This document shows, piece by piece, positions 1 through 10,376 of a stretch of DNA of 64,000 nucleotides. The DNA comes from Globodera rostochiensis (lineage: Eukaryota > Nematoda > Chromadorea > Rhabditida > Heteroderidae): the NCBI GenBank assembly GCA_018350325.1, contig JAEVLN010000047.1, forward strand, positions 1 to 64,000, in the 5' to 3' direction. The position numbers and the translations under genes are program-made. The notes beneath the pieces are model-generated. The model did not search any database and was not told where the DNA came from. It saw nothing but the letters and a program-made list of their open reading frames with translations. The stretch's first letter is position 1. Every line of letters starts with the position of its first letter.

Positions 1-248
1 CCGTTTTGGAACTTCGGAAAGAGTGAATGGCTTTTGTTTCATTTGTTTCATTATAAGCAATTTAATATTTACATTTTATCCCTTTTTCTCATGTTTGATT
101 AATTTTGTGGATTTATTTTAGTTAAATTTATTTGTAAATACAGTTTTAATTTATTTCATCAAGTTATTCATTTAAATATGCCAAACAACGAATTTTGTTT
201 TTACTGAAGTAATTATACCCGGCTGTTGAGCTCGTTTTGTAGTTGGAA
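1..248. other. AT-rich sequence, no gene seen
   Basis: Mixed A/T-rich DNA. The first ~35 bases are a small higher-GC patch cut by the window edge. No open frame, splice pair or repeat boundary can be supported before the R1 repeat begins at about 249. Confidence 0.6.
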
Positions 249-1371
249 CACAGTCTCATTTCAATCTTGTATTAGTGACAAAGCTTGATAGATGGTCCGT
301 CAAACTTTGAGTCGTGTGGTGGCGAACAAAGTACAAACCGCAGTTTTCGGACGTCGTATTCATGGGCGCGACTTTGTAATGGTTACTCACTTCGAGTATA
401 ATTTATTTGTTTATATTTAGTTTCTCACATGTTACAAATAATTTAAGGTATCTCTGATCTAATTTGGGTCCGTGTATAATAAGTATTAGTTTTAATGTTC
501 TGATCACATTGCTTTTACGAGGCTATTTTTCGCGAATCTTCCGAATAAGATATCTTTGAGGGTGTAAATTAAATATTATTAGTAGGTTTTAAATTAAAAA
601 ATATGAATTATCTAAAAAAAGTTATTGGAAAATGTATTCATTTTTATTTCTTTCTTTATGTGTACCATAAGTTATATCTAAAATTAATTTTACATATATT
701 TATTTATAAATTTCAAGAAAAATTTAAAAATTATTATAAAGATCTGCGTTAAATATTAATTCAAATATGGTACAAATTTTTATGCATTTTATTATTTACT
801 TGATTTGTGAATTCAAATATTTCTATCCAGTACACCGTGATGCACTCACAATCACATCGTTAATCAATTAAAAATTAATAAAACAGGAAGTTTATTTAAT
901 TAAAACTCACCATATTTAAGCAACACAACATTTAATAATAATTTAGCAAAAAATAATGGATTAATACAGTTATATAAACAGCTGAATTAATCAAAATGTT
1001 CCTTTTTATATTTTAAAAAAATAATGTGGAAGAAGAATATTGAATTATTGAATAATAATAACTTGATAACAAATTGAATTTAATTTATAAATGTAAATAA
1101 ATAAACAAAATAAAATAATAAATGTTGAACCCAGTTAGCAAAATAATTTTTTCAAGTATAAAAAAAAATTAAAAAATACCTATACATATTTTCTGGTGAT
1201 ATAAAAGGAAACTAAAGGATTGGCTGTTGTAAGTCTTATATATGTATATATAACATAAAATCAATTATAATGTTATTTACCCAAGAGCACAATAACAAAA
1301 AGATAAAAATAACATACTTTGTAAACAAATATTTGAAACATTAAAAAAGAAAAAATGCTAAAAACAAATAT
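249..1371 (+). repeat. R1 repeat, copy A (intact)
   Basis: This 1.1-kb segment is repeated at 10377-11910 in the same orientation at about 90% identity or better by eye. Both copies start at CACAGTCTCATTTCAATC just after a pyrimidine-AG. Both hold a GC-rich head (about 280-390) followed by a long AT-rich body. Copy A runs through GAAACATT into AAATGCTAAAAACAAATA without interruption, so it is the empty site for the insertion in copy B. No terminal inverted repeat or target duplication is evident; a non-autonomous transposon or segmental duplication is possible. Confidence 0.9.
292..420 (+). CDS. Small open frame in R1 head (42 aa), probably not coding
   Basis: An ATG opens a 42-codon frame across the GC-rich head of R1, beginning MVRQTLSRVVANK. 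The equivalent ATG in the other copy (10421) gives a related start (MVHLTLSRVVAYK) but diverges after about 24 codons because of indels. Between copies, three of four early codon differences change the amino acid, which argues against purifying selection. I treat it as a by-product of the repeat. It could also be a fossil of a transposon-encoded peptide. Confidence 0.15.
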   Translation: MVRQTLSRVVANKVQTAVFGRRIHGRDFVMVTHFEYNLFVYI

Positions 1372-3370
1372 AAAATAAATGCTAACGTCTGAATATTTTT
1401 TTTTATTCAAAATCAACAAACACGAAAAATGATCAATGTTTTCGCACTGTCGAAGAACGCATAATATAGTCAGACGCCGTAATTTAGCACCTCTTTAGCC
1501 AAGCGGTTTTACTTTTATTCAGGGGTCGCCTGCTATTATTAAACCACAACTTTAAAAGAAAAAAGCAACGCAGATTAAAAGCATTAAAAGGGTAAAATAT
1601 TATTTATGATTTTTAATTGAAAAATACTAATTATATAAAAAAGCTCAATATAAAATCTCAATTATTTAAAACTAAAATAAATGAACTTGCCTATATGATT
1701 AAGTGTTTTGGGACTACTTGTTGGCACAAAATTATTTTAAAATAACTAATTAATCTAGACTGTTTGCTATAAACTGTTCACTTCAACATTATCACATAAG
1801 CTCGAAGCCTAAGCGTGCCTCGTTAATTTTTATAGGTTTTTAATCACAATCAACCTTAAAACAAGTATTATACAAAATGTAAAACGAGCTTTAAAAAAAA
1901 ATATAAATAATATAAAAGTAATTATTGCAGCTTAAAAAAAATCTTTTAACTCGATATATTAAATTTTTTGCAAATATAAACAAAAAGGATTTCAATAAAA
2001 GAAAATTTAAGATTAACATGAATATCACTTCAAAAAAACAAATAATCAATTTTAAAAAATAAACAATTTTTTTTCTCAATTTCTTCAACAATTGTAGGAT
2101 AAAAAAATTACATATTGTGACAAATTTATTGTTATATATATAAACAAAGAGTAGAAAAATATAATAAAGGAATTTAATATAAATTTTAATATATAAATCG
2201 ATTTGCAAGTAAGAAAAAAAAATTTAATTTCAAAGGACATGAAAAGGAAGAGATCTGGATATTAAGATCTAAGGGCAATTTTTAATGAAAAAAAAATTTT
2301 TATTATGCGAATAAATCTGCTAAAATGTTTATAGTTAAGGACTAAAGTATTTTTATAAAAATGTTTTAAAGAAAAGAATAATTAAAAGCATAGTACTTAA
2401 AAATTAGCGTAGATATTGCTATTCATCATCTGAGTCTGGTGGCACTATAAATCAAAATCATATTTGAAAAATATGATATAATTAAATATTAAAATTTATT
2501 CGGAATTGGCATTTGCTTATTTTTCACTAATTTGTAGGTTCTGATGATGATTCTTTAAAATCTTAAATACAGCATTCTTTAAAATTAATTTGAGTTAAAT
2601 TAATTTAATGGATTTTTAAAAAAAAAGTTTTGAATGATAAATCATATTATCACAATTTTTCCTAGTCAATTTAGCAAAAATTTATTAAACTCATCAATGC
2701 TTAAAAATATGTAAAATAGTTCTAGAAATTTTCTTATACATAATGCTTTGGTGAGATGATACTTTTAATTTGCTCAATAAATATTTATTTTTAATATGTA
2801 ACAATTGAAAAAATACCCAAAAATAAAATTAAGAACTTTAATGCATATCAAATCAGAACTAATTTTTTACCTTATCTTTAAGTACTCCGCGCCGAGCTTT
2901 CGAATTTTTAAATTATCTGCAATTTTAAATAAAGGCATAATTTTTAATGGTTTTTGCAAATAATTTTATTTCCCATTCAAATCATATGATGATTTTAGAC
3001 GCGACAATAACGCAAACTAAAGTAATTGCTATTCATCGCCAATATGATTATCTAAAAAGCTATCTTTTTAACCAACTAAACTTAATTAGTGCAAAATATT
3101 TCAGCTAAAATTTGCTTTAGTCTCAACAAAAAAACTTAAATAAACCTCGATGTCTACATCTTAATTAAATTAAAAATGACAGTTCGCTAATTAAAAATAG
3201 CAAAATAATCTGTCAAGCAAAATTTTCTGAATGTCGAACCCCGAATTCGAACATGAGACCAAAATTAATTTCTGAACTTGAATTTTTGAAAAAATCCTCA
3301 TCGGGCCTTTCAAAGATTTTTGCAATTTAGTTGATTATCAATTGAATATGATGAATTACATTCATATTGT
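1372..3370. other. A-rich block with one GC island (1425-1545)
   Basis: Mostly A-rich plus strand. The minus-strand 105-codon frame at 1891-2208 is F/I/Y/K-rich low-complexity translation and is not supported. The island at about 1425-1545 has higher G+C but no convincing frame. The stretch about 1550-1610, ending in GGGTAAAATATT, resembles 25035-25100, so it may be another short repeat. Nothing else could be assigned. Confidence 0.5.
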
Positions 3371-3376
3371 TTTTAG

Positions 3377-3466
3377 CACCGGTGCCACCACCCCCACGAA
3401 TTGCCGCCGAGCAGCGCACAACAGCAACAAAAGAAGCGACAGCGCGACACAGACCAGGTTTCCGGA
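3377..3466 (+). other. Exon-like GC island with both splice signals (90 bp)
   Basis: A GC-rich 90-bp island sits exactly between TTTTTAG (AG at 3375-3376) and the donor GTACGT at 3467-3472. An alternative donor lies after 3457 (CAG/GTT). It is 30 codons long and open in all three frames. One frame reads a Gln/Lys/Arg-rich peptide (SSAQQQQKKRQRD); another is proline-rich (APVPPPPRIAAE). Flanks are AT-rich for hundreds of bases. I see an internal exon by composition and splice consensus. I do not recognise the protein and cannot choose the phase. Confidence 0.4.
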
Positions 3467-3770
3467 GTACGTTTTTAATTTTAACTGATGTTTTAAATCA
3501 TATTATTTTTCAAAGATTCTATTAAAAATGAAAAAAAATAAATAAAACTATACTGTAAACGAAAAAATACTAACCACAATAAATATTTAATGCTAAAAGT
3601 ATACAAAAAGGTTTTTCATTCTAATTATTTTTTTTCTGTTATTTTTTTACTTCTTTGAATTTTTTAAAGCTTATTGTTGTTTTAAAACTTTTAATAATTT
3701 ATACTATTAGTAATTAGGATTTTTATGTTTAGGAAAATACTCCTTTTTACGAAGTTCATTATATAATTTA

Positions 3771-4462
3771 AATTTGTAATTTACAATTGCATTAATTAAT
3801 TATTATATCTGTAAGCTTTTAAAAAATAAATTGTATTTTTGGATTATATTTATTAAATTACTAATAGATATTATTTGTAACGAATTTCAACATCGTTTAT
3901 GCTACAGGAAAAGACATATATACACAAATAATTACATTTGCTGAATTCTTAAGCTTTTTTTGAATTTCATTAAAATATATATTTAAAATAAAATTGGGGT
4001 TGTTTTATTGCAATTTGGCCGACGTGTAGTGTAATTATCTTTGCACCAGCCGAACCATCGTCAATTCTCATGCATGACTGACTGACGCGGATATAATGAA
4101 TAATGAATTTTTAAATATTGTTTTTTTTTTGTATATTTTTTTTGCCTTAATTGGTTATATATTTCTATAAGATATTTGATAAGCTGTTAAAAATATTAAA
4201 AATTATTAAATTTTATCTCGATTAATTATTTCATTTCACCCACATAAATGTTTAATATAACATTTTCTTACTTGAAATACCATTATATTTAAATTTTTCT
4301 TTTCTTTTGACTATTATATTAGTTTCATTTCAAATGATAGAAAATCAAATTTTATTTTCAAGATGGTTTATTATTTAAAATGCAATCGTTTTTTTTTTAA
4401 ATAGAATTATTAAAATTTGTATATAAAAATTTTTTAATGCATTGGTGATTATGTAGTATTTA
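3771..4462 (+). repeat. R2 repeat, copy A
   Basis: Homologous over about 0.7 kb to 22698-23511 in the same orientation, from AATTTGTAATTTACAATTGC to GATTATGTAGTATTTA. A shared higher-GC patch (TTGGCCGA...CAATCGTCAATTCTCATG) differs by several indels. A shorter piece recurs at 58269-58351. No coding frame is shared. It is an AT-rich dispersed repeat of unknown type. Confidence 0.85.
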
Positions 4463-6735
4463 ATTTTGAAACAAAATTTAGCTATAATTTTTAATTCTGT
4501 AGTGCAAGGCGTGTATCCTGCTGTAATCAAACATTGTTTTTGCGCGGAGTCGAATTATCAATATACTTGCAGCTCATAATATTTATATAACATATTCATA
4601 ATAATTCTTTACTATATTTTAGAAAAATATAAAATTTTTTTCAAATAATGACGCATTCTATTATCACTCAGTTCGTGGTAGTTGATTAAAAGTTATTTAA
4701 TTAATAATGTGCGGCATAGAAGAATAGTCAACACGAAGCACCTTTATAAGAAAATGGATTTTCATATTACTACAAATTGTATCGTTTTGGTATTGATATT
4801 TTATGAATTTTATATTATTAGGTTTTACGCTTTATTTTGACTTTATTCAATCAAACAAAAATAATTTTTTACGCGTATTTTTTTATAACTTTTAAATACT
4901 TGATCTTGTTATTTGTTTTATGGCGAGGGGAAATGATGTCTATAAAGAAAAATTAACAGTCGAAGCAAATAACTGAAATGTTTATATGGGATATAATAGC
5001 CTGCATATTTTTATTTTTGGTTTTAATGTTTATTATTCTTTATAGCCTTTGGAAGCAGAACTTTATTCATCCATCTTAAACTTTTCAAGTTTTTTTAAAA
5101 ACATTTAAAAAAAATTTTCATAAATGTGTCCACTTGGATGGATGCGAAGACTTGGAAATAGTATAAATTTTTTATTGCTTTCTTTACGGCAGAATTTAAA
5201 TGAAATAAGTCTATAAGGTTTTGCTATTTTTTATTTCTTGCATAAATATTGAAAGAAATTTTTTAGTTAGCGATATCAATGTTTTGCCTCACTTTTTAAA
5301 TGTTGCTTAATTGGTTTCGTACATTTCCTCCCTTTTTTTGATATTAATAATTTTTTTTTATTATGTTTAATGCTAATTCGATTAATGTTAAGACTGATTA
5401 TTTCATTTTCATGATTTAGTTATATACGATTTAATATAATTTAAATATTAATTTGTATAAATTTACCTTGTTTCAGGACATTGTTTATTCAAAACTGATT
5501 TTAAGAATCGCTAATCTTTATAAGCAATAATTCGGTGTTTATTCTGAGCCATATTTTTAATTTGTATTACTTTCATAAGATCATGGTTATAATTTTATTA
5601 TAATCTTTGTGATTTGAATGCTGAAGCTATTTCTCTGTTTTTCTTAAAATAACGGGCTTTCAGAAAATAATAAATTTAAATCAATCGTTAACGTAATAGT
5701 CATTTTAAACACTGTTTATTTTTGTTTTTGATTATTTATCTTTTAATTTGGTTGAATTATTGTTACGAAACTAAAATTTCAATTCAATTCATGTTTTTTT
5801 AATCTTTTTGTTACCCTAATGATCTTTGGAAGATTACTTTTTATTGCCTTTATATTTATAAAATTAGACTTTTGCAGCAATTCTAAACTAAAAATAAGCA
5901 AAAAAATTGTATAACTTAAATTTATTATTATTATCTTAGATTAGCTTAAATTTGCGATTGTAGAGATTAAAACATTGAATTATTTATGTGTGAATATTAA
6001 TATTTACGTATTTTTGTTTATTGTTTTTTCGCTTTTCAACTAACATTCCGAAATCTTCCAACGTTAAGCCTATTAAAGTGCATTACATCTCTTATCAAAC
6101 CATAATAGACATGATTTAATCACTAAATAAAAAGGTATTTTTTTTAAATTAATAAAAATTTAATATCTTATATAAGTATAAGAACATTTATTTAAATTTT
6201 TTTAGTGTATTATTTAATTTGCAATTTGAATAGTAAATTGCCGGCATGCACTTCGCTTAACCTTAAGATTTGCCTTAGTTTGTTGTACTTCGGAGTAATA
6301 AGCATGCCTTGATCACTTTTCGTTAATTGATATAATTTGTAAAATTAATCGATATTCTTAAATAAAATTTTATGCTGTGATTGAGGTATTCTCTAGATTT
6401 TTTTGTTTTATTACATATTTTGAAATTTAAAATAACATTCACTTGTTTTATTTTTAGCAAATAAAATATTTTCTTTAAACATACCTAATGATTTGATAAT
6501 AGAATAATTTTTTTTTTTATTTTGATACGTTATTAGCACATATTTTTATCATACTTTTTATTTTTTAATTTAAAAAATGCTGCTTTTATATTATATTTGT
6601 TTAGCCTACTTTTTTGAAAATGCAAAGCTTAATATTTTTTTATTTTTTTCGCACTAAATATTAAAATTAATAATATATTAATTTACAAAATAAATCATTT
6701 CCCCAAAGAATTCACTAATTGGTAAAATAGTCAGG
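4463..6735. other. T-rich block, no gene seen
   Basis: Strongly T-rich plus strand. Small islands occur at about 4504-4560 (after TTCTGTAG) and 4700-4745, neither with a donor I trust. The remainder is AT-rich with no open frame, repeat boundary or RNA-like structure that I can support. Confidence 0.5.
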
Positions 6736-7110
6736 GCTTTATGCTCGTCTCGTGGTTAAGCGCTAAACCGTGGTTAACAACGTAAACCACGGTTATAATT
6801 CAAAAAGGTATTCTCATCTTTTTATTGTTAGCCATGGAAGGCTTAACCATGGTTCCGCTAACCATGGGTTGTTCTTTTCTTATGCTTGTCTTCCAATTAT
6901 TAACCACGGGTAACGGAATGTTAACCGTGGTAACCCTATGCTCAGCTAACCGTAGTTTATTTTTTCATAAGTGTTTTTAACCATAACCTCAACTCGAAGC
7001 GGGGTTAAGGATTTATTCTCTGCGCTCAGTTGGAGGAATGGGACATTTAAGCGCCCGCCGCCTTAAACCGCGGTTTACTTCACGGTTGCCTTAAACCATT
7101 TTCAATCTCG
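6736..7110. repeat. Palindromic AACC(A/G)(C/T)GGTT motif cluster
   Basis: About ten copies or near-copies of a self-complementary motif (AACCGTGGTT, AACCACGGTT, AACCATGGTT, AACCGCGGTT) lie within about 350 bp in a GC-richer segment. Related TATGCTYGTCT strings occur at about 6741, 6879 and 6936. The arrangement looks like the body of a non-autonomous DNA transposon. I find no clean terminal repeat or target duplication, so the borders are approximate. Confidence 0.6.
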
Positions 7111-7451
7111 CTCATGGATCTTTGCTTTGTGCGGGTCTAGGCTCAGGCTGTTTGGCACGCCCCTTGTACTTGATATTAATTTTTATGATGTTTAATATTT
7201 TCTGATTTTTAACCTTTTATGTGCCGGTTAATAAGAACGCATTTTACTTATTCATATATAATGACCAATATTTTTGTGCAATTTTGGTGTACGCTTCCTT
7301 CCGTATCTTCACCGTGTTACACTTTGTTGAGCAGGTACTCCACCTTTTCATTGCGTCCCTGTACTTGCTAAGGCCTTCTACAGTTAATGTGACCACAACA
7401 TGTTTTCTATGCTCGGTCCCTACGCTCGAGTGAATAATGGGTGATTTGTAC
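7111..7451. other. GC-richer segment, likely transposon continuation
   Basis: Between the palindrome cluster and the next element G+C stays raised, and a 70-codon plus frame (7221-7433) runs from an alternative start. Its translation (VLHLFIASLYLLRPS) matches nothing I know. Its placement among transposon debris makes it more likely part of the same repeat than a gene. Confidence 0.3.
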
Positions 7452-7615
7452 TAGAGACCGGTCGAGATCGGGATCCCGATTAAATCCCGTCTCGACGCAA
7501 TCCCGAAAATTCCCAATCCCGAACAATTCAAAAAAGGCTCGATCGGGTTCCCGATGCCGGGATCCCGATTAATTTGGCGCAATCCCGACTGAATCCCGAT
7601 CCCGTCCGTTCTCTA
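7452..7615. mobile_element. Short inverted-repeat element rich in CGGGATCCCGAT (164 bp)
   Basis: The ends are inverted repeats: TAGAGACCGGTCGAGATCGG on the left, and TAGAGAACGGACGGGATCGG reading inward from the right. The interior is a run of ATCCCGAT/CGGGATCC motifs. The ends resemble hAT-type TAGAGA termini, but the flanking octamers (ATTTGTAC and AAATTTTC) do not match, so the insertion signature is lost or the borders are imprecise. Confidence 0.6.
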
Positions 7616-7635
7616 AAATTTTCCCCCGAGATGGA

Positions 7636-7946
7636 CGTTGCGCGAAAAGTGCAAAAAGGGCGTTGCGCGAAAAGTGCAAAAATCGTCATTCACCAAAATT
7701 ACACTAACAATCAGAGACCGGGCCTCATCAGTACAGAGTCTCTGCTTGTCAAACGGCAACCGACTGGAATTGTACCTTTGTAAATGACTATTGATATAAG
7801 CTGTTGGAGCCTTCAGCAAGCTCATGCCGTATAAATAAGCACCTGTATATTTTGTTTAACAACAGTGACTCTGTACTGATGAGGCCCGGACTCTGATTGT
7901 TAGTGTAATTTTGGTGAATGACCATTTTTGCACTTTTCGCGCAACG
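7636..7946. mobile_element. Fold-back element with 80-bp inverted arms
   Basis: The left arm (7661-7740) and right arm (7867-7946) are reverse complements over 80 bp with only about two mismatches, separated by a 126-bp loop. The outermost CGTTGCGCGAAAAGTGCAAA is also repeated once directly just outside the left arm (from 7636). A transcript would form a long near-perfect hairpin. I found no target duplication. It is a MITE-like fold-back element, young by arm identity. Confidence 0.8.
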
Positions 7947-7954
7947 TCAGGGCA

Positions 7955-8500
7955 CCATACAGGGTGCGTAAGTTCCCGCACTTTTTTAGTTTTAATTTTA
8001 GGGTCTAAACATCTTTTATTTCAAAAAGCTGAGTTCAGAAATGGATTCTTCAGAGTTTTTTAGGCTAGAAAACAAATAGAAAAAGTTATTTTCTCCCAGA
8101 AAAAGAGCCATTTAACAAATTACAAGCCCTCAAAAATGCCCAAAAATTACTAGCATTTAGTCGCGACTTTTTTTTGGTCATTTTGTTCACTACATACTCA
8201 AGCGGTGGTTTCAGTGCCCCAATTGCTCTAAATCTGGTAGTTTGAAGCCTTTGCTCTTAAAATAACCACAATAGACATCCATAGAATTCATACCCTTTAA
8301 GTGACTTGGCCAAATGTCGTTATATTAAAAGCCTTCAAACCAAATCCTAAAAAATGCTAATTTTATTTTTGAGCTATGAGCGCGAAAATTGACAAAAAAT
8401 TTCAAGATTAGCTGCAAGGGGTCGTAATTTGAGTAAAAGAAGCCGATTTAAAGCGTTTGACCTGACAAATCAAGTTAAAAAATGGTCCCATCCTGTTTTT
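7955..8500. mobile_element. Probable degenerate DNA element, moderate GC
   Basis: About 0.55 kb of more balanced composition begins at ACAGGGTGCG and ends near CGCATCCTGT-like sequence (CCCATCCTGT). Reading inward, the ends are ACAGGGTGCG and ACAGGATGGG, a weak 10-bp inverted repeat. No open frame longer than about 50 codons and no matching target duplication are seen. It is assigned by composition and weak termini only. Confidence 0.35.
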
Positions 8501-8510
8501 ATAATACACC

Positions 8511-8901
8511 TTTTAATAATAAACAACTTATGAATAAATTAATTTTACAGATGCGTTAATAAATTTTTTTAATAATAAATGAGTGTTTAAAAAATTATAT
8601 ATATAAATTAGTATACATAGTGCATAATAAGAAAATGAAGAAATTTTATTTAGTCCTTTTATATTGATTTTCATTTTTTAACTTTACTATGTGTTCATTT
8701 TTATAGTATTTTACAAAAATTTCACATATTATAAATGGTTTTTTTATTATAATTTTTTTATTAATTAAAAGGCACTAATTTGTAAGTGCATTGAACTACT
8801 TTGGTCGATTTTTTTTAATATATTTTCACATTTTAACTATTTTAGTTAACAGATCCTTTTGGTTTAAATTGGTTTTTTGAATTAAAAATTTTTTGCTTAT
8901 T
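8511..8901. other. T-rich spacer, nothing seen
   Basis: Low-complexity AT-rich DNA between the transposon cluster and the GC island at 8930. No frame or repeat was supported. Confidence 0.5.
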
Positions 8902-9093
8902 TTATAATAGTATTCCTTTTTGTAGGATTAAAATAATATCCGCAGACACGTCGCCACGATAGTGTGTGGCTTTTCCGACAGTTGTTCTCAAACTCTTTTT
9001 CGTTGAGACGTGGGCTCTCCCATTCAATCCGAAGTCGTAGGTCAGACCTGCTGTAGAGAATTCGTAAGGCACCGGAAGAGGGGAACCGCCCAT
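8902..9093 (-). CDS. Small ORF, 63 aa, unrecognised, in a sharp GC island
   Basis: A sharp GC island of about 160 bp (8935-9095) in T-rich DNA carries a minus-strand ATG frame of 63 codons. It begins MGGSPLPVPYEFSTAGLTYD and ends in TAA just beyond the island. The translation is non-repetitive, Gly/Thr-containing and lacks a signal peptide. On the plus strand the same island is open for about 36 codons (RRHDSVWLFRQLF...), so strand is not settled. The T-rich context would favour plus under the polarity trend elsewhere. I do not recognise either product. Confidence 0.3.
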   Translation of the reverse strand: MGGSPLPVPYEFSTAGLTYDFGLNGRAHVSTKKSLRTTVGKATHYRGDVSADIILILQKGILL

Positions 9094-9825
9094 TTATTTT
9101 ATACTTTAATTTTTAAATCTTAGCTCAGCAATCATGGCAATAATTAATTAAAAAAAAGAGTTTCTTTGGTATACCGTTTTTATAGAACACAATATGCATT
9201 TGTTTTTTATTTATATATCTTGGTTACAATTTTTGATTTAATAAAATATTACATACCTATATTGTTTTATTAATCAGAATTTTTAATAAATTAAATTTTT
9301 AGTAGGTACTGTATAGGTCAACTAAGCTTAAGATCTTTTCTGTTGTAATTCGCTTACACGTCCTTTTGAGCAGCTCAAAGACTAATATTATTCTTTTATT
9401 TGGTGTTTTACAGTTGATAGGTAGGTTAAAAGCTTAATTAATTTGTTATTATCTCTTTTTATCTCATATACATTCTTTTTATTTTTCGTTTTCCCGAATA
9501 TAATCAAAAATTATAAATATTTTTGCATTATTATTTATTTTATTTTTATGCTTATTTTGATATTTTTTTCATGTATAGGAGTTGACGTGATACTGCCCAA
9601 ACTGTTTTAATTTTATAAAGAACTTGCATTTAGCATAGTTTGTTTTTAACGTTCCACATTTGGTTCCTTTATTTAAGTTTTTAAGCTATTTAATAAAGTT
9701 AACAAATATAACTGTTGCATTTGAAGCAAATTAGGGTTAATTGTTAATTAATACTTGTATTTCATTTATTTTTCCGCAAAAAATTTAAATAATCAAATTA
9801 AGGCCAAATAGAGGCATAATTGTGA
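9094..9825. other. T-rich spacer
   Basis: AT-rich DNA with a minor GC patch at about 9350-9375. No supported frame, repeat or splice pair. Confidence 0.5.
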
Positions 9826-9954
9826 GGCGTTTAATGTCCGCCGCAATGTCATGCTGATTGTTTTGCGCATTGTAAACGAGCGTCTAAGGCGGTTGCACTT
9901 AAAGTCCAACCGCTAACATTCAGATACGACATTGCAAAGATGTTGGAAAAATAA
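9826..9954 (+). other. Coding-like GC island with dyads
   Basis: The island at about 9835-9945 has a 39-codon open frame directly after a TAA. It is Cys-rich at first (CPPQCHADCFAHCKR) and ends LTFRYDIAKMLEK before TAA. Inverted motifs GGCGGTTG/CAACCGC flank an 11-bp loop near 9890. No canonical donor follows. It may be a terminal exon or a relic; the product is unknown. Confidence 0.25.
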
Positions 9955-10376
9955 TTGATGCTTACTGTGAAATTCCAATTTGCAATTCCTAATTAAATAA
10001 CCTGGCGAAAGTACTTAGCAGCAAGCTGCTGCGGATGGGCTTGCCGTTTCCTTACGCTTTAGCTTTTATTAAGCTTCTTGTTAAAATATCCATTTTAATA
10101 AATGTACTGAACCGTTTTCAACTAAATTATTAAGCATAACTTTATGCTGAATACTGTTTGTTTAATTTATATTTAGATTTTTTTATTAGTTGTTTTTCCA
10201 TTTTGTTGGAATTTATTCTCGGCTCTTATTATTATTGACTCTAACAAGAAATGTTTAATATTTTTTATGCATATTTGTATCCCATTTTCTTTATATCTCA
10301 AAGTTGTTTTACTTAGTAGATATATTTACCGAAGTTTATTATCATTATGTATTCTTCATATTACATTTTAGCTGAG
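9955..10376. other. T-rich spacer with a small island at 10019-10060
   Basis: A 40-bp GC patch beginning CAGCAAGCTGCTGCGGATGG follows the acceptor-like TACTTAG, but no donor is visible. The rest up to R1 copy B is low-complexity AT. Confidence 0.4.

Noticed and set aside
1891..2208. 105-codon minus-strand frame
   Set aside because: F/I/Y/K-rich translation of low-complexity A-rich DNA with no GC rise; frames of this size are expected by chance.
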